A stretch of DNA of 64,000 nucleotides from Multifurca ochricompacta (lineage: Eukaryota; Basidiomycota; Agaricomycetes; Russulales; Russulaceae). Every line of letters starts with the position of its first letter. The first letter of the stretch is position 1. Location of the stretch: assembly GCA_022496185.1 (NCBI GenBank), contig WTXG01000016.1, forward strand, positions 62,001 to 126,000, read 5' to 3'. A model generated the notes under the pieces. The model was not told the origin of the DNA, made no database searches, and saw only the letters and a list, made by a program, of their open reading frames with translations. This document shows, piece after piece, positions 1 to 11,154 of this stretch. The translations under genes and the position numbers were made by a program.

Positions 1-100
1 ATCTCAGTCCCTTGAAGCTGTAGAGCAATCCCTTCGTGCTATCACCCTCAGAACCCCCCCTACTCTCCCATCCATATCCCTTGCCTCCACAACTACTGCA

Positions 101-1090
101 TTGCTTCACACCCTCCAAAGACACCAACCCTCTGAATATCATGAGTACTACTGCCGCCTCCAGTGGAAGATCCTGGGATCACCCCCAGAATCTTTTGATG
201 GTCAAGCTTCTAAAGCAGAACGTTTCTGGTCCCAACTAGCCAACTACTACTACCTGAATGAGGGTGCCTTCACTGATGAGAGCAGACGAGTCTCTGCAGC
301 CCTCACCCACTTTAAACTTGATACACCAGCAGGCGAATGGGCCAGAGACCGCACCAACACTGCACTCCAAGCCAACCCCCTTCCTTTGGGACTTGGGACC
401 GCTTCAGAATTGACTTTGAAAAACAGTTCATTCCAGTAGAGAGTCGCCTCCTGTCCACCAAAGCCATGTATGAAATTCGCCAAGGCACTCGCCCCTTCAA
501 TGATGGTACCAAGAATGGTCCACCCATGCTACTCGTGCTACAGTGGATGAAAACACCAAGATCTATGCCTTCCGAAGCATGATCAACCAAGGTCTAGGAC
601 AGAAGCTCCTTGGACTATCCCCCCAGCCCACCACACTCCGTGATCTTGTCACTAAGGCCAGAGAATTTGATGCAGCATGGCAGCTTTATGGCAAACCACC
701 AAGCCTCGCCTCTCCATCTGCGTGTTGGAGAAGCTACCACTGACAACCCAGAAGCCCAAGTCAACTTGTTGCCTCTCCCCAGCCCAGAAACCCTAACACC
801 CCTCCACGCACTACCAAGTTAACCCCAGAAGAAAAGAAGTATCGACGAGAAAATAAGCTTTGCTTCTATTGTGGGAAGCCTAATCACATCGCCAATCAAT
901 GCCGCAGCAAGACCAGGGCCATCCAAGGTCAAGGACCTCCTCGCCCTACCCCAGTAAGAGCCCTGGCATCAGAAGAAGCACCCCCCCAAGCACCACGACC
1001 CCCCCTGACTACCTCTCAGTATCCGCCACCAAGAGCTATGAAGATCCAGTACCATACATGATGGACGAAGACGGACCTTCGGATTTTTAA
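101..1090 (+). pseudogene. Gypsy1-A gag (broken)
   Basis: Gag is the structural capsid/nucleocapsid polyprotein. Capsid-like sequence covers about 150-740, and a CX2CX4HX4C zinc knuckle (CFYCGKPNHIANQC) is at about 858-899. Comparison with Gypsy1-B shows one base lost in a C run near 395 and one near 505, so reading moves between three frames. The end is conserved in both copies: Asp-Phe-stop, encoded by gat ttt taa at 1082-1090, with pol opening in the -1 frame from that point. The homologous N-terminal region upstream of base 100 is also present. Confidence 0.85.
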
Positions 1091-4000
1091 CACGTCCTAC
1101 AGCTGCACTGTCTGTGAGGACTTCTTGTAACCCCAGTGTTCCTTGTACGAGCCGCTCTGCGGTCCTAGATAACCTTGGTTTTGAGCATGTATCCTTGTTA
1201 GTGACTAGAAATGCTAGATCACCTTCTATTGTGCTCAAAGCAGAACTCATTGGACGAAACACTAGGAAGAAAATCAGTGGCATGCCCTAATAGATAGTGG
1301 GGCAGAAGGATTAATAATCCATCAAGACTATGCCAAAGCACATCACCTAACCTTGAGCACCCTTGCCAAGCCTCTCCGCGTCAAAAATGTGGATGGAACT
1401 AGTAACGCTAATGGAGCCATTTACTACACCACAACCCAAATCCTACGACTACCCCTCCAAGACCAATACCATGAAGAACTTGCAGAGTTCTATGTTACTA
1501 ATATAGGGGACCATGACATTATCTTAGGAACTGACTGGCTATGTTGCCACAACCCAGAAGTAAACTGGAAAGATGACACCCTGACCTTAAAACATTGCCC
1601 CACATCCTGCACCCTTACCATGACCCCTCTGACCTTTGCTTCAACACACCCCTCTTGCCCTGCCTGTCTACAATCACAGTACAACCCCTGATGGACCAGA
1701 CACTCATAGCGCAGCAGAAACCTTTGCAGCCCTAATCACAGATCACCCCATGATTACCCCAGAAGAAGTGCCTCCCAAATTCATTGTCCATATCCGTGCC
1801 AAAACTACCATGTCCACTCAGATTGCTGCAGATCAAGTAAAGACCCCTATGTCCTTAGAAGACCAACTCCCTCCTGAATACCTCGCATACCGATCTGTCT
1901 TTGAAGAGAAAGCCTCTCAACGTTTGCCACAGCACCAGCCATGGGACCATGCCATAGAACTCAAACCAGATGCCAAAGTGCGTGACTGCGGCATCTACAA
2001 GCTCACCCCTGAAGAACAGAAAGCCCTGGACGTTTTCTTAAATGACCACCTGGCCAAGGGATATATCAGAGAATCTAAGTCCCCCATTGCTAGCCCCTTC
2101 TTCTTTGTAAAAAAGAAGGATGGAAAACTACGTCCTGTCCAAGATTATCGAGCCTTGAATGAAATCACAGTAAAGAATGCTTACCCCCTACCCTTGATCC
2201 CAGAACTCATTGACAAACTTCACCATGCTCGCTACTTCACCAAGTTTGATATCCGCTGGGGATATAACAATATCCGTATCAAAGAAGGAGATGAATGGAA
2301 AGCCGCCTTTAAGACCAACCGAGGTCTCTTTGAACCCCTTGTCATGTTCTTTGGACTCTGTAACTCCCCTGCCACATTCCAAGCCTTCATGAATAGAGCC
2401 TTTGAAGATCTCCTTGCCACCGACCATGTTGTCATCTATATGGACGACATCTTAATATTTACAGACACCATGGACACCACAGAACACTTACTCACCAAGT
2501 CCTCCAGCGCCTCCAACAGTTTGACTTGTATCTAAAGCCTGAGAAGTGTACCTTTGCTCAGACAACCATTGACTATCTTGGCCTAGTCATCACAGCTGGC
2601 CGTGTCCAGATGGACCCTGCTAAATTAGAGGTATTACGAAATGGCCTCCCCCACGCACCCTAAAACAACTCCAAGCCTTCCTTGGATTCTGCAACTTCTA
2701 CCGACGTTTTATCAAAGATTTCTCCCTCATTGCCCGCCCCCTCCATGATCTCACCAAGAAAGATACCCCTTTCCTCTGGACTTCTGACCATGACCTTGCC
2801 TTTTCCACCCTAAAGAATGCCTTCACCACTGCCCCTGTCCTCGCCCTCCCTGACCATACTAAAGCTTTCCGTATCATCACTGATGCCAGTGACTTTGCTA
2901 TTGGTGCCATCCTTGAACAACCTGATGAACTCAATCGCTACCATCCCCTTGCCTTCCTATCCAAGTCCATGCTGGATGCTGAACGCAACTATGACATCCA
3001 TGACAAAGAACTTCTTGCCATTGTTCGTGCTCTGGACACCTGGAGACACTACCTTGAGGGTGCAGCCCTTCCCTTTGAGGTGTGGACTGACCACAACAAC
3101 CTGACTTACTTCGCTCCAAGCAGAAGCTCTCCCGCCGCCAAGCACGGTGGGCCCTTGAACTGTCTCGATACAACTTCACCATTGTTCACAAACCTGGCTC
3201 TTTCAACAAATCTGATGCTCTGTCCCGGCGTCCAGACCATAAAGAGGGGATAGAGCATGACAATGATGAGCGCATACTCCTGGACTCTAAGTTTTTTCGC
3301 ATTCAGCCATGAAAACCACAGTCACAACAACTCATGACTCCACTCTACACCACAGAATCAAAGACTGCCAAGAGCATGACAATGAAGTCACCCAAGCCCT
3401 GACCACCATCTTGCACAATGGGCCACGCTCCCTTGCCAAAGGACTGGAGGACTGGAACCTAGAAAATGGCCTAATCCTACATAAAGGCCAAGTCTACATC
3501 CCCAAGTCCCAAGAACTACGAAGAGACATTGTAAAGTTACATCATGATTCCATTGCCACAGGACATCCAGGCAGATGGAAGACCTATGAACTAGTATCAC
3601 GAGAATTTTGGTGGCCAGGAATGTCCTCCTTTGTCAAAGAATATGTGGACGGATGTGCCACCTGCCAAGAAACCAAAGTTCGACCTTGACTACCCATCCC
3701 TTTGCAACCCAATCAAGTTCCAACTCGAGTATGGGGAACAATCACCATGGATTTCATCACAGACTTACCCCTATCTCAGTCATACGACTCCCTATTTGTG
3801 GTGGTGGACCGGTTCAGTAAAGCCACCATCATTGTTCCTTGCACCAAAGATATCACTGCCCCAGAAACCTCCAAACTATTCCTTGAACATGTATGGAGAC
3901 GCACTGGCCTCCCAGACCAAGTCATCTCTGATCAAGGCCCCCAGTTTGCATCCAAAGTCATGAAGGAAATGTGGAGCAAGCTAGGAGTACAATCGTCCTT

Positions 4001-4803
4001 GAGCACTGCCTATCACCCCCAGACTGATGGAGAGACTGAACGGGTCAACCAAGAACTAGAACAATACCTCCATGTCTTTTGCAACTTCCAACAAGATGAC
4101 TGGGCAGAACTGATCCCCTTTATGGAGTTCGCCCACAATGCTAGAACTCACAGTGCTACTAAAAGATCTCCCTTTGAAATCTGGTATGGCTTCCAACCAG
4201 AGTTTATTCCCCCACTCCATTTTGCCACCCCTATCCTGTCAGTTGAAGAAAGACTCCACACCCTAGAAACTATCCGTAGTGAAGTAGCTGCTGCCCTCCA
4301 GGTGGCTGCAGAACTCATGAAACAGTTGAGACCAGATGGACCCCTCCATGCTTTCAAAACAGGGAGCTGGTTTGGTTGGAAGGGACAAATATATGCACCA
4401 CTCACCCCAAAGCCAAACTCAGCCCCCGACATCATGGTCCTTTTAAAGTCATACATTCTGGCCCTGTTAACTGCAAGCTTGAACTCCCTAAGTCATGGCG
4501 CATCCACCCAGTCTTTCACAACTCTCTCCTGTCCCATTACAAAGAAACCCCAGTCCATGGACCCAACTTCACTTGACCACCACCAGAACTTGTGAATGGG
4601 GAAGAAGACCATTATGAGATAGAGACCATCTTACAGTCTGCTCACACCCCTAACAGAAAGGGCATCCGTTACCTTGTCAAATGGAAGGGCTACCCTGCCT
4701 CAGAAACTCGTGGGTCCCCTTCACTGAAATGAAGAATGCCATGACCCTGCTTCGGGACTTCCATCATCGACACCCCACCCTGCCTAGACCCCCACACCTC
4801 TGA
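1087..4803 (+). pseudogene. Gypsy1-A pol: PR-RT-RNaseH-IN-chromodomain (broken)
   Basis: Pol supplies the enzymes for reverse transcription and integration. Aspartic protease: motif DSGA at about 1295. RT: 1850-2640, with [20 protein letters not shown] and the catalytic YMDD at about 2438-2449. RNase H: about 2860-3250, with [10 protein letters not shown]. Integrase: HHCC zinc finger about 3530-3680, DDE core 3745-4060 (D of TMDFITDLP, D of VISDQGPQF, E of DGETERVNQ). Chromodomain: about 4600-4770, with YLVKWKGYP. Single-base indels break the frame near 1280, 1650, 2475, 2630, 3110, 3690, 4365 and 4710. No frame is intact across the gene, so it cannot be autonomous. Confidence 0.9.
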
Positions 4804-4830
4804 CAAACTTGCTGTGGCACAGCAAGGCCC

Positions 4831-4844
4831 TAAAGAGGGGATAG
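4831..4844 (+). promoter_or_regulatory. Polypurine tract of Gypsy1-A
   Basis: The purine-rich run aaagaggggatag lies immediately 5' of the 3' LTR, where plus-strand DNA synthesis starts in LTR retrotransposons. The same run precedes the 3' LTR of Gypsy1-B at 33320-33333. Confidence 0.75.
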
Positions 4845-5419
4845 TGTCATGAACTGACACCCTAGAAAACCTCCTGACCCCCCAGAAATCCTCAGACGCT
4901 CCCAGAGACCTTGTAAAACCCTCAGAGACAAAGATAACCCTAGATTAAGACCAGAGAAGGGCCGGTCCGGACCAGGGCCGGACTCCTGCCAAATTGGAGA
5001 CCTGTGGGAAGAGTACTAACAGAACCCCACAATGCCTAAACAGCAGTCCACAAACTGCGGACTGCGGACTGCAGATTTCTAAGCCCAAAAGTGGGGCTAT
5101 TCTCATTGGTGGATCAGTAGGGAGTTAAAGCAAAGTTAACCTCCCCTAAAGTGGTGCACAGACCAAAGTCCCAGTTGTAATTACGTATATAAACCCTTTG
5201 GGAATAGAATGGACAGCTCCAGACTGTCCACTTGTGATCCGGTTCCTGATTACCTAGGAGATTAGCCCCACCTTGTGGAAGGCTTCTCATCCCTTGCCCT
5301 TGAGCTGTTCGCTTTGTCTCTCTTGCACTTTCACCCTCACTCTCACCTTTTGCCCACTTCTAAATCCCTTCCCCTCGCATACAACCCACTGTCCAGGCAG
5401 TCGACAGTGAGTTGTAACA
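4845..5419 (+). repeat. Gypsy1-A 3' LTR
   Basis: This 575-bp LTR runs from TGTCATGAAC to GTTGTAACA. It has a TATA box (tatataaa) about 35 bp upstream of agactgtcca, which is the element's own primer complement. It matches the LTRs at 6828, 29323, 33334 and 34435. Confidence 0.93.
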
Positions 5420-5725
5420 TGTATGTCCTAAGTATCTAATTAATTGTGAATGTGTTTTTGATCATATCACTTGTATTATCTATGTTGAACCAAACAAAGA
5501 TACTGGTACAGACATTCCAGGCACAAGTGATAAAATCAAAAATGCATTCACAATTAATTAGATACTTAGGACATACATCTAAGTGATAAGATCAAAAATG
5601 TGTTCACAGTTAATTAGATAATACAAGTGATAAAAAATGTGTTCACAATTAATTAGATACTTAGGATATACATCTAAGTGATAAGATCAAAAACATGTTC
5701 ACAATTAATTAGATACAAGTGATAA
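5419..5725. repeat. AT-rich hairpin element plus degenerate direct repeats (MITE-like)
   Basis: Bases 5419-5474 and 5523-5578 are about 56-bp inverted arms (taattaattgtgaatg against cattcacaattaatta). The right arm is followed by about three diverged direct copies, roughly 40-50 bp each, to about 5725. The loop contains ttgaacc and actggtacag, which also occur in the ends of the larger hairpin element at 56350-56877, so both belong to one family. No coding capacity is seen. The superfamily is not determined. Confidence 0.7.
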
Positions 5726-5777
5726 AATCAATTCTGCATAACCCTATATATAATATATTGTGTGTCTTTACTAGTGA

Positions 5778-5855
5778 GGCTGGGTGGCTCAATGGTTAGA
5801 GCACTGGACTGAGCTTGTACCTGGTGGTCTTGGGTTCAATCCCTAGATGTTACCA
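5778..5855 (+). other. tRNA-like sequence (SINE head or tRNA relic)
   Basis: An A-box-like motif tggctcaatgg (5785-5795) and a B-box ggttcaatccc (5833-5843) are 48 bp apart, close to tRNA spacing. The D stem gctc/gagc is perfect. The anticodon arm (ctgga...tgtac) and the acceptor stem (ggctggg against the 3' side) do not pair. This argues against a working tRNA and for a decayed tRNA or a tRNA-derived SINE head. Sequence to about 5983 is AT-rich with nothing else recognisable. Confidence 0.4.
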
Positions 5856-5983
5856 TTTATTTCTGGCATGTGGGTCAGCATTTCATATGCTCTTTGATAA
5901 ATGTCATTCTCATTATGATATGACTATTACTACACTACTATATCCTTATTACATAATTTTCATATTGTAGGACCAGTTTGGAC

Positions 5984-6130
5984 TGGTTGTGGACCAGCAA
6001 CTGGACCAAAAAGGACTGTTTTTTGGTCTTTAGGCAGTCCAGTCCAGTTATCTGGACATAAGGTGCAACCAGCAACCACAACTGGTTGCTGGTTGTGTCC
6101 CATTATGGTCAAAAAACCAGACCAGACTGG
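5984..6130. repeat. Palindromic ggaccag/ctggtcc-rich block
   Basis: The centre (about 6066-6095) is a perfect inverted repeat: caaccagcaacca, four bases, tggttgctggttg. Flanks contain repeated ggaccag, actggacc and cagtcc words in both orientations. No gene is seen. The block marks the point where the Gypsy1-C fragment is truncated. Confidence 0.55.
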
Positions 6131-6134
6131 ACCT

Positions 6135-6559
6135 TTAAACACTAACCACACCAGGAAGATAATGAGGGAGATCACAGAGCATGTCCACAAAGCAGGGGAA
6201 TTGTTCAAAGAAGCTGGGTTCTCTGGCAAACTGAGCAGGCACCCAGGACTCTTGCTGACTGTCAAGTGAATAGTAAATAAGAAACTGGTGAGGGTTAGTT
6301 GGATGGTCAATGCAAAGAGGACAATTAACAAGAGGAGGAGGTGTCTGGTGGACAGGGCCAGGGTGGTGGGGGAGAGGGTGTTTGCAGCAGTGGGAGGGGG
6401 TGGGGCAGGGGTTGGAAGACAAATATAATGAGGGGGGGGGGTGCCAAAGGTGTTGGATGCATTCAGGAGGCCTGGGGGACAAGGGAAGGCAGTTGGAGGG
6501 TGGGGGAGGGCACAGGGAGAGGGTGAAGCTCTGGGAGCTCAAGAGGAGGCAAAACCAAT
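6135..6559 (-). pseudogene. Fragment of Gypsy1 upstream reading frame
   Basis: Read on the minus strand, this encodes a proline-rich stretch and then a segment matching the Gypsy1-B product (SFFEQFP against SLLEQFP, both ahead of a Leu-Pro-Gly). The match identifies the true frame of the unrecognised upstream ORF. It is cut at its promoter-proximal side by LTR-D and at the other by the palindromic block. Confidence 0.65.
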
Positions 6560-6827
6560 TGTTATGACCTACCCAGTGTACATGACAGACGGCAAGATGT
6601 GGGGGACACACAAGCAGTGACAGCAACTGTGTGGGGTCCACAAGGACAATGCCAGCTTAGTCATGATGTCCCACACTGAAGTCCAGAAGATGGATATGGC
6701 ATGAGGTACAGAAGCAGATCACATGACAGTAAGGTTTGATGCCTCATGTACAGAAGGACCCTGAACCTTAGTTGATGTGGGAAGATGGTGGCACTGGTTC
6801 TGATGGAAGGTTCCATAGTCACATGTC

Positions 6828-7396
6828 TGTCATGAACTGACACCCTAGAAACCTCCTGACCCCCTGGAAATCTCTGGACACTCCCAGAGACCCTGCAGAA
6901 CCCTCAGAAATGAAGATAACCCTAGATTAAGACCAGAGAGGGGCTGGTCCAGACCAGGGCCGGACTCCTGCCAAATTGGAGACCTGTGGGAAGAGTACTA
7001 ACAGAACCCCACAATGCCTAAACAGCTGCCTACAAACTGTGGACTGTGGATTTCTAACCCCAAAGAGTGGGGCTATTCTCATTGGTGGATCAATGGGGAG
7101 TTAAAGCAAAGTTAACCTCCCCTAAAGTGGTGCACAGACCAAAGTCCTGGTTGTAGTTATGTATATAAACCCTTTTGGAATAGAATGGACAGCTCCAGAC
7201 TGTCCACTTGTGATCCAGTACCTGGTTACCTAGGAGATTAGCCCCACCTTGTGGAAGGCTTCTCATCCCTTGCCTCTGAGCTGTTTGCTTTGTCTCCCTG
7301 CACTTTCCCCCTCACTCTCATTCTTTTCCCCCACTTCCAAACCACCCCTCCTTGCATACAACCCACTGTCCAGGCAGTTGACAGTGAGTTGTAACA
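6828..7396 (+). repeat. Gypsy1-B 5' LTR
   Basis: 569 bp, TGTCATGAAC to GTTGTAACA. TATA box tatataaa is at 7162-7169; the predicted transcript start lies near 7192-7197. Many differences from the 3' LTR are TG in one copy against CA in the other, as expected if both derive from CG. Confidence 0.93.
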
Positions 7397-7398
7397 TT

Positions 7399-7408
7399 TG
7401 GACAGTCT
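7399..7408 (+). promoter_or_regulatory. Gypsy1-B self-complementary primer-binding site
   Basis: Two bases after the 5' LTR, tggacagtct is the exact reverse complement of agactgtcca at 7197-7206, about 35 bp after the TATA box in the LTR. This is the arrangement of Tf1-type self-priming, where the mRNA 5' end folds onto the primer site. No tRNA 3'-end complement was recognised here. Confidence 0.65.
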
Positions 7409-9629
7409 CCTTTGCAGCAGATAGTGACTGACAAGTGCCCCTAGTGTCCCAGAACAGCTCCCCAGAGTCCTACACCCCAGACCAAGCAGCCTCCCCCCCC
7501 TACAACTTCCCTGTCCCCCAGCAGGCTATCAATTTCGCTGCCTTGGTAGAGGCAGCCTCCACAGCATCCCCAGCTCCCCCCTCTTTGGTCTTGCCCCCCT
7601 TGAGCTTCCAGAGCTCCATCCCCTCCCTGTCCCCTCCCCATCACTCCAATACCCTCCAGTGGTTGCCCCCATGCCCCAGAACACTTCCAACACCTTTGGC
7701 ACCCCCCCTCCTCATTACATTTGTCTCCCACTTGCTGCCCCTGCCCCCTCCACCCCTGAGAACGCTCTCTCCCCCCCCAGCACCAGCCTGGCCCCCACCA
7801 TCCTCCAACACCTTGTCCTCTTCATGTTCATCATCCTCTTTGCCTCAACCATCCAACCAATCCTCACCAGTTCCATATCTACCATTCATTTGACAGGACT
7901 CAAGAGTCTTGGTTGCCAGTTCAGTTCACCAGGGGAGCAAGCCTTCTGGAACAGTTTCCCAAGTACACAGATCTGCTCAGTCATCGCTCTAGCTTCCTTC
8001 CTGGTACTACCACTCCTTACCACTTCCCTCACTTCCATTGCATTCCTATTTGCCCTTGCATTGACAGAGTACTTCATCCAAACTATCAACATCTTCCTTC
8101 CCAGTCAGTAAATCTCTGTGCCAGGCTTGGGCATCCTGAACCAGACCCTGTCAACTTCCCCCAAGGCCTTCTGGTGTATTCTTGGAACACTTCTATCTCT
8201 CGCTTAGCCCACTCCCTCTCCCCAGACCAGCAAGACCTATTCAATGGAGCCAGAGTACTCCTTCAAGTTTTTGACCTTCTAGGTGGACAGGCCATCCTCC
8301 TTTTTGGTTGCCTGAGCTTCTCTACAGAAAGATCTCTGGTTCGGGTGACTGATAGATACTTTGCAGTAAAAGATATAACTAGAGCCCACCCTGCACTCCT
8401 ATCTTTCTCCCCTTATGTTCATCTTCCCCCCAACCCAGTCCCCCTCCTCCCCATCCAACCAGAAGTTGCTTGGCCTTGCTTTGAAGACTTAGACTTCAGC
8501 ACTCACTGATAAGACAGTATGTTGTAGTCTACCTAGAAGAGAGTCCTTTGTCAAATAAAAGTTCCTTGTTTCTGTAACCTAGTGTCCTTCCCCACAGACA
8601 GAGAAGAGCATCTCCAATGCACCCAGAGGCAATTCCATCATCTTTTCCAACTCCACAGATGAAGTCAACTTGCCATCTTATTTCCCCCCTACCTCATCAA
8701 CTCTATCACAGCAGACACTCATATAGAAGGGTGGTGTGATGTTGACACCATCTACCAACCACTCAGGATCCTCCTCCCCTTTGGACAGGTCTTCACTCAA
8801 ACTCAGCTCAACCGCTTCCTTGCTGGCCCCTGTCAGAGCATTCCTCAAGAGGCTCAACTACAACTCCTTTACTGGCACCTTGCCCAACTCACCAACTCCA
8901 CAGGAGAACCTCTTGACACCCTCCTGGTCTGTAACAATGACGAGGATCTTTGGGTCAGACACATTCCCTCCCACATCCCAGAATTAGAAGCATCCCTGCT
9001 CAGAGGAGAACACCTCTATTATCTTGCTAGCTTCTGCCTCTCTTCTGTAAACATCAACCTTACCTTTGATGAGATCCGTGTCCTCTCTGCCCCTTCTCCT
9101 TCTGGCTGGCGCCTTGTAAATACAGAAGGAACCCAGATAGAATACCTTTGGACTGCCAACTACTGGGAAACCATCTCTTGCAATCATTGCCCCTTCCTAG
9201 TCAACCCTCCTGTCTACATTGACCCTCCCTACCTCTCAACTGTTGCTGAACCATCCCCAGAACCAGACAAGCTCACATTCCCCACTTTGTCCTTGGCAGC
9301 AATCACCCAAGAAGAAGAACATCTTACACAGGTACAGGCTGCATTAATTGGCAGCACTACCACCTGGTCAGACCTTGAAACCTCCCAGAAGAGACCCCAG
9401 AAGGAGACTCCCCTGTACCTAGTCATCATTGTCTTTGTGATATTGATCTTTGCACCTGTAACTTTTGTGCAGAGACCCCCCCCACCCCCCCAGGCATAGT
9501 TTTGTGGAGGACTTCAGCCTTTGATACATACTTACCTTCTCATTACTTGATCTAAGTAGGGAAAGAAATAAAGATTCCTTTGCATTGTGGCTAGCATTAC
9601 TGATTGGGCTATCAACCTGGCATCCCAAC

Positions 9630-9941
9630 TGTTACACCTCAATTTTATACCATCAAAGGCACAATATGCACCCATCAACTCTTTCCTATTTTCCCCGCTA
9701 CTTTTAATCAGATCGGTCGATCACAATATTACTTTACTATATAGTAGCTAGATAGCAAACACCTTGAGTCTCAGACTCGAGCTCTTGTATCTTTTGGTAT
9801 TGCAATCAGACTTTGTTGTTTCTCCTTTCTCTGGATTGTCCTGCGAACAATCCCAGATGTCTAGACCACTGAACACCTCCTTCGGAGCCCCCAAATCATG
9901 ACTTCCGATCTCGTGCATGATACGGCCTGCCGACCGTAACA
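9630..9941. mobile_element. LTR-E, short solo LTR (312 bp)
   Basis: Runs TGTTACACC to CCGTAACA with a perfect 5-bp TSD ccaac (9625-9629 and 9942-9946). It keeps several CpG sites (gatcggtcgatc, gaccgtaac) that are lost in its surroundings, suggesting a younger insertion. No relative is seen in the window. Confidence 0.88.
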
Positions 9942-10512
9942 CCAACACAGAAGAAGTCAGTCCAACTCCCCCCATGACAGAAGATGAAACCCTAGAAGAT
10001 GTAGCAACAATGACACACCTGCCACACCTGCCCCCCACCATACTGCCAGAAGACAAAGGGCACAGACCCATCCCAGTCCCACTGCACCCCCACCAGAATG
10101 ACCCCTTCCCCCTGTCCCAGAGCCCTTCCTTGCCCATCTAAACTACTCCCCCATCCCACCAACATCCACTCAGCTCACCTCAACATCAACACCCTTCTTG
10201 AACCTTCCAGTAGTAGAATCTGATCAATCCCAGTCTCAATCCCCTTCCATTGTTCACTTGGTCAACCACATCTATCCTGTCACAGATGTCTACATCTCTG
10301 GGACATTGCCCACTCAAAACCCTAGTGAACTACGAGAATTCCACCTTCACTGCTCTGCCCAGCTTGCAACTCAAAGAGCCAATCATCTTGACATCTACCA
10401 TCCTTTGAGTGAAGCCAACTGCATCACCACAGACCCTTTGTACTTTGAAAACCTCCTTTGGTGACTTCACATTATTATCTCTGCCCCAGGAATAGTTGAA
10501 GAGTATTACTGG

Positions 10513-11025
10513 TGTTGACACAGGATGTGTCTGGAGATGCTTCAGGCATCTAAGGATCGCTTCAGCTGTAGATTAGATTAGATTAGATTTCGGAGTATCG
10601 GACTTTTTACACTATCTTTATTACACTTCCTTTTCTTCTTACTCAGCTGATTAGTGATGGACTTAGTAATGCGCAGTAAGCATGTGACATCTCTTTGGCC
10701 AATAGCCTTTATCCCTCTCTGTTTATTGTCCAGCACTTGTGGACTTATTCCCAGTGCGCACAGACCATTTCCCCTGGCCCCTATGGGTATATAAGGGTGT
10801 CTGTTTCGTCCTTTACACTTCAGAGTTCTTCTTCCTCTGAAGTGTAAGTCGTCTTTAGTTTACTTTCTACTTTTCCTTTGACTAACATTCTCTGTGTAGT
10901 TAACTTGTCTTTTAGGTCAGTAGTATAGTATTACAGAGTTCTTCTTCCTCTGAAGTTTAACTTGTCTTTTAGCCTAACCCGCTACTAACCACAGTCAGTA
11001 TAACCAGCAGCATGATTGTTTGACA
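10513..11025 (+). mobile_element. Copia1 solo LTR
   Basis: 513 bp from TGTTGACACAGG to TTGTTTGACA, with TSD actgg (10508-10512 and 11026-11030). It contains (gatta)n repeats, a TATA box (tatataaggg) and the start-site hairpin acttcagag...ctctgaagt at 10817-10843. Confidence 0.93.
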
Positions 11026-11154
11026 ACTGGATCCATAGAAATATCCACAACTATTGTCTAGACCATGCCATCCTTCACCCAGCCTATCAAGTCTTCTACG
11101 CCTGGAATGCCCAAGGGTGGACTACATACCATCTTAACACCTGCTCTGAATGAC

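Larger units (their letters stand above)
1..5419 (+). mobile_element. Gypsy1-A, Ty3/Gypsy chromovirus, 3' portion
   Basis: This is the 3' part of an LTR retrotransposon; its 5' LTR lies outside the window. Order on the plus strand is gag, protease, reverse transcriptase, RNase H, integrase, chromodomain, polypurine tract, 3' LTR. This is the Ty3/Gypsy order, and the chromodomain places it among chromoviruses. Base 1 corresponds to about base 11515 of the related Gypsy1-B copy. Several single-base indels against Gypsy1-B break the frames, so the copy looks dead. It keeps more CpG than Gypsy1-B. Confidence 0.93.
7435..11040 (+). pseudogene. Gypsy1 upstream reading frame before gag, unknown function
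   Basis: I do not recognise the product. Removing LTR-E and the Copia1 solo LTR leaves about 3 kb of broken but coding-like sequence between the 5' LTR and gag. It starts with a Pro/Ser-rich region (ATG 7435). A folded-looking segment follows (about 7900-8507, including LLEQFPKYTDLLSH and DLFNGARVLLQVFDLLGG), then a region at about 8590-9530 with a Cys-rich stretch in one frame, then 10198-10464. Frames shift several times. A reverse-strand fragment (6135-6559) shares the frame at about 7900-8000. It could be a gag extension or an extra ORF; no envelope features are convincing. Confidence 0.5.

Noticed and set aside
5778..5855. Functional tRNA-Leu gene (loop would read GAG)
   Set aside because: Anticodon and acceptor stems do not pair; only internal promoter boxes and the D stem are convincing.
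6310..6641. Gly-rich plus-strand and Pro-rich minus-strand ORFs as new genes
   Set aside because: They are both strands of a Gypsy1 upstream-ORF fragment with skewed composition.
9408..9499. Possible transmembrane segment (LYLVIIVFVILIFAPVTFV) suggesting an envelope-like protein in Gypsy1
   Set aside because: It appears in only one of two competing frames; the alternative gives a Cys-rich segment. No signal peptide, cleavage site or glycosylation pattern supports an envelope, and the position before gag is wrong for env.
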